Source of the DNA: Corynebacterium pollutisoli
Lineage (GTDB): Bacteria; Actinomycetota; Actinomycetes; Mycobacteriales; Mycobacteriaceae
Reading direction: 5' to 3'
DNA: 64,000 bases
NCBI RefSeq assembly: GCF_900177745.1
Contig: NZ_FXAR01000007.1
Span: 89,598-153,597 of the forward strand
The notes under the pieces were generated by a model. That model did not search any database. It was not told the DNA's origin and saw only the letters and a list, made by a program, of their open reading frames with translations. Position 1 is the first letter of the stretch. Each line of letters begins with the position of its first letter. Both the position numbers and the translations under genes were made by a program. Shown piece after piece: positions 57,894 to 64,000 of the stretch.

Positions 57894-59057
57894 ATGAGCC
57901 GTTCCGTCCGTCGTCTCCGCGAGTTCAGTGAGACCGTCTTCGCCACCATGACCGCCCGCGCCACCGAGTTCGACGCCGTCAACCTCGGCCAGGGCTTCCC
58001 GGATTCCGACGGCCCGCCCCGCATGCTCGAGATCGCGTGCGAGGAGATCCGTTCCGGCAACAACCAGTACGGCCCCGGCCGCGGCCTGCCCGTGCTGCGG
58101 GAGGCCGTCGCCGCCCAGCGCTCGCGCGACCACGGGATCGGTTACGACCCGGACACCGAGGTGCTCATCACCGTCGGCGCCACCGAGGCGATCTCCGCGA
58201 CGGTCCTCGGCCTGGTGGAGCCGGGTTCGGAGGTCATCGTCCTCGAGCCCTACTACGACGCCTACGCCGCGGCCATCGCCCTGGCCGGCGCCCGTCGCGT
58301 CGCCGTCCCGTTGGCCGCCGATGGTGCCACCTGGACCGTCGATGTCGACGCCGTGCGCGCGGCGATCACGTCCGACACGGCGATGCTCATCATCAACTCG
58401 CCGCACAACCCCACCGGTTCCGTGTTCGGTCGTGACGTCCTCACCGAGCTGGCCGCGGTCTGCGTCGAGCACGACCTGCTCGTGCTCTCCGACGAGGTCT
58501 ACGAGAACCTCATCTTCGACGCCACCCACACCGCGGTCGCCTCCCTGCCGGGCATGTGGGAGCGCACCGTCACCGTGTCCTCCGCGGCGAAGTCGTGGAA
58601 CGTCACCGGCTGGAAGACCGGGTGGGCGCTCGCCCCGGCCCCGCTTCTCGACGCCGTCGTCACCGCCAAACAGTTCATGTCCTACGTCGGTGCCACGCCC
58701 TTCCAACCGGCCGTGGCGCATGCGCTCAACCACGAGCAGGAGTGGCTGCGCGGCATGGTCGCGGAGCTGGCCACCGGCCGCGACATCCTCGTCGCCGGGC
58801 TGCGGGAGGCGGGGCTGCAGGTGCACGACACGTCCGGCACGTATTTCGTCGTCGCCGACATCGGTGAGTCCGGTGACGGCCTCCAGTTCTGCCTCGACCT
58901 GCCCGAGCGGATCGGGGTGGCCGCCATCCCGGTGCAGGTGTTCTGCGACGATCCGGGCCCGTGGCGGTCGAAGGTGCGTTTCGCGTTCGGCAAACAGCAC
59001 GGGACGCTCCACCGTGGGGTGGAGCGTCTGCGGTTACTCGACAGCCGTCAGGGGTGA
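57894..59057 (+). CDS. Class I/II pyridoxal-phosphate aminotransferase
   Basis: The 387-residue fold-type I enzyme has the start NLGQGFPDSDGPP, the INSPHNPTGSV motif, YENLIFDATH, and the PLP lysine in SSAAKSWNVTGWKTGW. It is closest in pattern to the kynurenine/methionine/N-succinyl-diaminopimelate aminotransferase group; substrate is unsettled. Its 3' end overlaps the convergent permease gene by 24 bases. Confidence 0.9.
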   Translation: MSRSVRRLREFSETVFATMTARATEFDAVNLGQGFPDSDGPPRMLEIACEEIRSGNNQYGPGRGLPVLREAVAAQRSRDHGIGYDPDTEVLITVGATEAISATVLGLVEPGSEVIVLEPYYDAYAAAIALAGARRVAVPLAADGATWTVDVDAVRAAITSDTAMLIINSPHNPTGSVFGRDVLTELAAVCVEHDLLVLSDEVYENLIFDATHTAVASLPGMWERTVTVSSAAKSWNVTGWKTGWALAPAPLLDAVVTAKQFMSYVGATPFQPAVAHALNHEQEWLRGMVAELATGRDILVAGLREAGLQVHDTSGTYFVVADIGESGDGLQFCLDLPERIGVAAIPVQVFCDDPGPWRSKVRFAFGKQHGTLHRGVERLRLLDSRQG

Positions 59058-61295
59058 GGTCCGGGCCGCCCGGCGGGCCGGCCACAGCGCCGCGATGACG
59101 CCGACGAGGACTGCGGCGACGGGTACCACGGCCAGCTGTTCCCAGGGGATGGCCCAGCGCTCGATGCCCTGCCCGTCCTGGGTCCTCACCAGACACCAGC
59201 CGAGCCACACGCCGGAGGCCACGCCGGCCCCGGCCCCGAGGACGGCGATGAGGACGGATTCGAGGGTGATCATCCGGCGGATCTGACCCTGCTGCATGCC
59301 GACGGCCCGGAGCATTCCGTACTCATGGGTGCGCTCCATGATGGACAAACTGAGAGTGTTGATGATGCCCAGCACCGCGATGACCACGCTCAGCGCCAGC
59401 AGCGCGTAGACGACGGCGAGCAGCTGGTCGATCTGCGCGGCCGCGGAGACCTGGTACTCGGTGGGCGTCATGGCCTGCAGCACGCCGTAGCTCGCGGCCT
59501 CGGCGGAGACCCGCTCGTACACGGCCCCGGCATCCGCGTCGTCCGCGAAGGTGACGAATAACGTCTGGGTGAACCAGGTCGCCGGGTCCGGGAGGAGCTC
59601 GGCCACGGTCGCCCGGCTGACGGCCAGCGGCGTGTAGGCGGAGGAGTTCTCCCAGATGACACGCACCGGCACCTCGACGGTGCTCTCGGTGACGGACGAG
59701 GTCACCTCCACGAGATCCCCCACACCCACGTCGAGCTCGCGGGCGGTGTCCCGGCTCAGGCCCACGCCCGGCCGCTCGGCGATGTCGTCGAAGCCGCCGC
59801 CGAGGACCTCCAGGGTGAGGGCCATCCGGGAGTCGGTGTCGAGTACGGCGGTCACTCCCCCGGCCTCGTCACGGGAGCCGGCCTTGCCGTCGACGGACAG
59901 CGGCACCCACGTGACGGTGACGATGCCCTCCACCCCGTCCATCCCCTCGATGGTGTCGACGGTCTGCTCCGGGATGGACTGGTTGCTCACCACTCCCGCG
60001 CTGACGACGGCGTCGGCGGTCATCTCCTCCTCGATGGCGCCGAAGACGGAGAACTTGATCGACGCGCCGAGGATGCCGACCGCGCACACCAGCGCCACGC
60101 CGAGGGTGAGCGCGAAGGCGGTGGCGGCGGTGCGCCGCGGGTTGCGGGAGAGGTTGGTGCGGGCGAGCAGCGGCACCACCGCACCCGACCGGGAGCGCCA
60201 CGCGAACACGTGGCGGGCCACCCCGGCGAGCAGCAGCAGGACTCCGAGGATGAGCAGCACGGTGCCGATGCCGAGATACACCGTCCGGGTGGACGTCGAC
60301 CAGTCGCCGACGACGGCGGCGGCGAGCGACGTCGTCAAGCCCGCGACGAGAAGCAGGCCGCCGATGAGCGCCGCCTCCACAAGGACGGAGCCGGTGAGCT
60401 GCGGGCGCGACATGCCGAGCGCGCGCAGCAGGGCGAACTCGCGGGTGCGGTGGCCGACGAGCATGGAGAACGTGTTGGAGATGATGAACGTGCCCACCAG
60501 CAGGGCGACGGGCCCGAAAGCCAGGAGGATGTAGGTAAAGAAGGAGAGCATCTGCCGGATCTCCTCCGAGTCCTCCTCGGCGGCCTGTCCGGCGGTGCGG
60601 AGATCGGCATCCGGGTAGGCCTCCCGCAGGGTGTCGAGGGTGACGTCGCCCCGCAGCAGGATTCGTCCCGTCGTCCCCGTGGGGGCGTAGTCCGCGCGGA
60701 ACACCTCCTCGCTCACCTGCACGCCGGCCCAGCCGCCGCTGGCGATGCCCGCCTCCGTGATGCCCACGAGCAAGTAGTCGGTGCGCCCCACCGAGTCGAT
60801 GACGGTGACGGTGTCCCCCACCTGCAGTTCCCCGCGCTCGGCGGCGCCACTGTTGATGACGGCCTCCCCCGGGCCCTCTGGGACCCGCCCCTCGGAGACC
60901 GTGAACGTCACGGTGATCAAGTCCTCCGGTGGGACGGAGGGCAGCAGCCAGGTGCCGGCACCGCCGGACTGGTAGGTGTCCCCGTCGGGCCCGAGCAGGA
61001 CGACGGGGAGCATGTCGGTGGTCTCCACTTTCTCCACGTCCGGCCGCGCCGCGATCTCCTCCGCCATGTCGAGCGTGAGCGGGTGATCCGGGGAGGAGGT
61101 GAACACGAGGTCGGCCCCCTCTTACTGCCCGGAGGTGATGTCGTCGAAGGCCTTGGACAACGAGGCGGTGAGGATGAATCCGCCGGCGACGAACGTGGTG
61201 CCCAGGACAACGGCCAGCATGGTCATGAGGAAGCGCAGCCTGTGGGCCGCGAGGCTGCGCAGCGAGATCTTCTGCAGGATGCCGAGGGAGGTCAT
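59034..61295 (-). pseudogene. FtsX/MacB-type ABC permease interrupted by TAA at codon 58
   Basis: From ATG 61295, which overlaps the ATPase stop (ATGA), the product reads through one membrane helix (LMTMLAVVLGTTFVAGGFIL) to DDITSGQ, then TAA at 61122-61124. The frame stays open afterwards (EGADLVFTSSPDHPLT) for about 695 codons. A tyrosine codon (TAC or TAT) would restore a 753-residue protein with two FtsX domains and large outer loops. The open part contains intact helices near 60460, 60320, 59360 and 59120. Nonsense mutation, sequencing error and stop read-through are the options. It parallels the TGA in the other ABC permease at 7813. Confidence 0.82.
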
Positions 61296-62026
61296 CGCTC
61301 GAACCCCGTCATCACGGTGAGGATGGCCTCCGCGTCCGGGTCGCGCAGTTCATGGACCAGTTTCCCGTCCGCGAGGAAGAGCACCCGGTCCGCCCATGCC
61401 GCGGCCGTCGGGTCGTGGGAGACGATGACCACCGTCTGCCCCATCTCATCCACCGCCGACCGTAGGATGGCCAGCACCTCATGCGAGGCATTCGAGTCGA
61501 GGTTGCCGGTCGGCTCATCCCCGAAGATGATCTCCGGTCTCGAGACGATCGCCCGTGCGCACGCCACCCGCTGCTGCTGTCCGCCCGACAGCTCCGCCGG
61601 ACGGTGGTCCAGGCGGTCGGCGATCCCGAAACGCCCGGTCACTTCCTCGAACCACTGCTTATCGACGCCCCCTCCGGCGGTCTTCGCCGGCAGCGTGATG
61701 TTCTCCTCCGCGGTGAGCGTCGTCACGAGGTTGAAGGACTGGAAGATGAAGCCCAGGCGGTCGCGCCGCAGGGCGGTGATCTCCCTGTCCCTGAGGTGCG
61801 CCAGGTCGGTGTCGCCGATGACCGCGGAGCCGGAGGTGGGGGCGTCGAGACCCGCCATGCAGTGCATGAGCGTCGACTTCCCCGACCCGGACGGGCCCAT
61901 GACCGCCGTGAACTCCCCCTTCCCCAGCTCCACGGTGATGCCCTCCAGGGCGTGGACGGCGGTGTCTCCGGATCCGTAGGTCTTGCGCAGGTCAACGGCG
62001 CGGGCGGCGGGTGGTCGGGGGTCCAT
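61292..62026 (-). CDS. ABC transporter ATP-binding protein (MacB/LolD type)
   Basis: The 244-residue ATPase has Walker A GPSGSGKS, the Q-loop FIFQSFNLV, the signature LSGGQQQR and Walker B IIFGDEPTGNLDS with the group-typical GNLDS end. It pairs with the interrupted FtsX-type permease downstream through a four-base overlap. ATG 62026 follows AAGAGGCG. An exact copy of the dispersed motif codes for VDKQ in the middle of this gene. Confidence 0.92.
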   Translation of the reverse strand: MDPRPPAARAVDLRKTYGSGDTAVHALEGITVELGKGEFTAVMGPSGSGKSTLMHCMAGLDAPTSGSAVIGDTDLAHLRDREITALRRDRLGFIFQSFNLVTTLTAEENITLPAKTAGGGVDKQWFEEVTGRFGIADRLDHRPAELSGGQQQRVACARAIVSRPEIIFGDEPTGNLDSNASHEVLAILRSAVDEMGQTVVIVSHDPTAAAWADRVLFLADGKLVHELRDPDAEAILTVMTGFER

Positions 62027-62142
62027 GGCTATCGCCTCTTCAGTTGTGGGGTGGATGTGACGGGCGGGGGCCGTCACCCTCATTGTCTCCTCGGGTGGAG
62101 GAAAGAACCATCGGTGGACACCCTGATATCCGCCCCCGCAAC

Positions 62143-62148
62143 TAGACT
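62143..62148 (+). promoter_or_regulatory. Leaderless -10 hexamer of ilvD
   Basis: TAGACT ends six bases before ATG 62155, with no ribosome site between them. Confidence 0.55.
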
Positions 62149-62154
62149 CGTGTC

Positions 62155-63849
62155 ATGAACAACCCCGACATCAAGCCCCGTTCCCGCGACGTCACCGACG
62201 GCCTGGAGTCCACCGCCTCCCGCGGCATGCTCCGCGCCGTCGGCATGAGTGACGACGACTGGGAGAAACCCCAGATCGGCGTCGCCTCCTCCTGGAACGA
62301 GATCACCCCCTGCAACCTCACCCTGCGCAAACTCGCGGAGCACGCGAAGCAGGGCGTCCACGCCGCCGGCGGCTATCCGCTCGAGTTCGGCACGATCTCC
62401 GTCTCCGACGGCATCTCCATGGGCCACGAGGGCATGCACTACTCCCTCGTCTCCCGCGAGGTCATCACCGATTCCGTCGAGACCGTCATGTCCGCCGAGC
62501 GTCTCGACGGTTCCGTGCTCCTCGCCGGCTGCGACAAGTCGATCCCCGGCATGCTCATGGCCGCCGCCCGCCTCAACCTCTCGAGCGTGTTCCTCTACAA
62601 CGGCTCCACCATGCCCGGCACGGCCCGCTTCGCCGACGGTTCCGAGCAGGAGGTCACCCTCATCGACGCCTTCGAGGCCGTCGGTGCCTGCCGGGCCGGG
62701 ACACTCAGCCAGGAGGACGTCGATGTCATCGAACGCGCCATCTGCCCCGGTGAGGGCGCGTGCGGTGGCATGTACACCGCCAACACCATGGCCTCCGCCG
62801 CGGAGGCCATGGGCATGTCCCTGCCGGGCAGCGCCGCTCCCCCGGCCGTCCACCGCGACCGGGTGGCCTACGCACAACAGTCCGGCGAGGCCGTGGTGCG
62901 GCTCCTCGAACGCGGCATCACCGCCCGCGACATCATCACCCGTGAGTCCCTCCTCAACGCCGTCGCCGTCGTCATGGCACTGGGCGGGTCCACCAACGCG
63001 GTCCTCCACCTGCTGGCCATCGCGCGAGAGGCCGACGTCGAGCTCACCCTCGACGACTTCAACGCCGTCTCCGACAAGGTCCCCCACCTGGGCAATCTCA
63101 AGCCCTTCGGCCGTTACGTCATGGCGGATGTCTTCCGCATCGGAGGGATCCCCGTGGTCATGCGGGCGCTTCTCGACGCCGGCCTCCTCCACGGTGACTG
63201 CCTCACCGTCACCGGACGCACCGTCGCCGAGAACCTGACGGACGTCAATCCCCCGGATCCGGACGGCCACATCCTGCGCGCGCTCGACAATCCCCTCCAC
63301 GCCAGCGGTGGGCTGAGCATCCTCCACGGATCCCTCGCTCCGGAGGGGGCGGTGGTGAAGACCGCCGGTTTCGATGCCGAGGTGTTCGAGGGCACCGCAC
63401 GCGTCTTCGACCGGGAGCAGCCGGCAATGGACGCCGTGCTCAACGGTGAGCTGAAGAAGAGAGACGTCGTGGTCATCCGCTATGAGGGCCCCAAGGGTGG
63501 GCCCGGCATGCGGGAGATGCTCGCCATCACCGGCGCGATCAAGGGTGCCGGCATCGGCGAGGACGTCCTTCTCATCACCGACGGCCGCTTCTCCGGCGGA
63601 TCCACCGGACTGTGCATCGGTCACGTGGCCCCCGAGGCGGTCGACGGCGGACCGATCGCCTTCGTCGAGGACGGCGACCCTATCCGTGTGGACATCCCCG
63701 CCCGGACAATCGATGTCGAGATCTCCCCCGCGGAGCTCGAGCGCCGCCGGGCCGCGTGGCGGGTGCCGGCGAATCCCCGTCTGCACGGCGTGCTGGGCAA
63801 GTACGCGAAGCTGGTGCATTCCGCTGCGGAAGGGGCGGTCTGTTACTAG
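62155..63849 (+). CDS. ilvD: Dihydroxy-acid dehydratase
   Basis: This iron-sulfur enzyme makes 2-keto acids in valine, leucine and isoleucine synthesis. The 564 residues include [26 protein letters not shown] and [15 protein letters not shown], with the three cluster cysteines Cys56, Cys124 and Cys202, and the C-terminal [17 protein letters not shown]. It carries an exact family length and ends at a strong hairpin before the 5S rRNA. Confidence 0.96.
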   Translation: MNNPDIKPRSRDVTDGLESTASRGMLRAVGMSDDDWEKPQIGVASSWNEITPCNLTLRKLAEHAKQGVHAAGGYPLEFGTISVSDGISMGHEGMHYSLVSREVITDSVETVMSAERLDGSVLLAGCDKSIPGMLMAAARLNLSSVFLYNGSTMPGTARFADGSEQEVTLIDAFEAVGACRAGTLSQEDVDVIERAICPGEGACGGMYTANTMASAAEAMGMSLPGSAAPPAVHRDRVAYAQQSGEAVVRLLERGITARDIITRESLLNAVAVVMALGGSTNAVLHLLAIAREADVELTLDDFNAVSDKVPHLGNLKPFGRYVMADVFRIGGIPVVMRALLDAGLLHGDCLTVTGRTVAENLTDVNPPDPDGHILRALDNPLHASGGLSILHGSLAPEGAVVKTAGFDAEVFEGTARVFDREQPAMDAVLNGELKKRDVVVIRYEGPKGGPGMREMLAITGAIKGAGIGEDVLLITDGRFSGGSTGLCIGHVAPEAVDGGPIAFVEDGDPIRVDIPARTIDVEISPAELERRRAAWRVPANPRLHGVLGKYAKLVHSAAEGAVCY

Positions 63850-63862
63850 TGGAATCGCGGAT

Positions 63863-63902
63863 GAAGGGAGGGGCTTCGCTGTGTAGCGGAGCCCCTCCCT
63901 TC
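63863..63902. terminator. Bidirectional hairpin between ilvD and 5S rRNA
   Basis: Arms 63863-63880 and 63885-63902 form an 18-position stem with one mismatch and a 4-base loop, followed by GGTTTATTGAG and a T-rich stretch on the plus strand. It lies between two convergent transcripts, ilvD and the rRNA operon. Confidence 0.85.
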
Positions 63903-63929
63903 GGTTTATTGAGTTGTTGTTGTTTTTAG

Positions 63930-64000
63930 TGTCGGCGGTAACTTACTCTCCCACACCCTCCCGAGTGCAGTACCATCAGCGCGGGCAGGCTTAGCTTCCG
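63930..64000 (-). rRNA. 5S ribosomal RNA, 3' part
   Basis: Read on the minus strand, the window end carries the typical 3' half of 5S rRNA: CTGATGGTACTGC, GGGAGGGTGTGGGAGAGTA and the closing TTACCGCCGAC. The 5' half lies beyond the window. The rRNA operon therefore points into the window and ends opposite ilvD. Confidence 0.88.

Overview
The window is chromosomal DNA from a high-GC member of Corynebacterium, or a very close relative. This rests on recognisable corynebacterial genes and on gene order that, from memory, matches Corynebacterium and Mycobacterium: perM-purN-purH, pcrA-chorismate mutase-pgi, cysQ-thyA-folA-mrx1, the mctC pair, malE, fkpA, gltA-serC-sepH, rpf, and the XPB helicase pair. 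Start codons preceded by a TANNNT hexamer 6-8 bases upstream, as in leaderless corynebacterial promoters, are common. No prophage, insertion sequence or CRISPR array was seen. One tRNA-Arg lies mid-window, and the 3' part of a 5S rRNA gene (minus strand) is cut by the right edge.

Layout. 0-5.4 kb: tail of an RDD membrane protein, a serine-hydrolase-like lipoprotein with a membrane-anchored partner, then perM-purN-purH on the minus strand. 5.6-11.3 kb: two secreted M23 peptidases flanking a PadR regulator and an ABC exporter whose permease carries a premature TGA. 11.3-18.6 kb: pcrA, chorismate mutase with two small genes, an aldehyde dehydrogenase, an MhuD-like haem monooxygenase and pgi. 18.6-21.3 kb: an accessory minus-strand cassette of membrane protein, 58-residue peptide and radical SAM/SPASM enzyme. 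It looks like an undescribed ribosomal-peptide (RiPP) system, but both large genes are frameshifted. 21.4-31.3 kb: glutamate-cysteine ligase family protein, HNH endonuclease of the 13E12 type, small membrane proteins, Nei2-type glycosylase and Lhr helicase. 31.3-34.1 kb: cysQ, thyA, folA, mrx1 and tRNA-Arg, followed by two long inverted repeats. 34.3-48.4 kb: a Tat-exported DUF1906 protein, acetate/pyruvate transport (mctC and DUF485), malE, a peptidyl-prolyl isomerase, gltA, serC, sepH, an rRNA/tRNA methyltransferase and a purine permease. 48.5-57.9 kb: pabC-like, DUF3027, QC-like, DUF2771, cold-shock, rpf with a c-di-AMP riboswitch, and XPB with its partner. 57.9-64 kb: aminotransferase, a second ABC exporter whose permease carries a premature TAA, ilvD and 5S rRNA.

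The two signals most worth following are (1) the peptide/radical-SAM cassette at 18594-21335, and (2) a dispersed asymmetric 11-base motif, CGTCGAKAAGC. The motif occurs 11 times as CGTCGATAAGC and at least 14 times as CGTCGAGAAGC, in both orientations and in several reading frames, so it is a DNA-level signal not explained by coding. Several reading-frame breaks lie at or near such sites. Systematic sequence error at a modified motif therefore has to be excluded alongside biological explanations.
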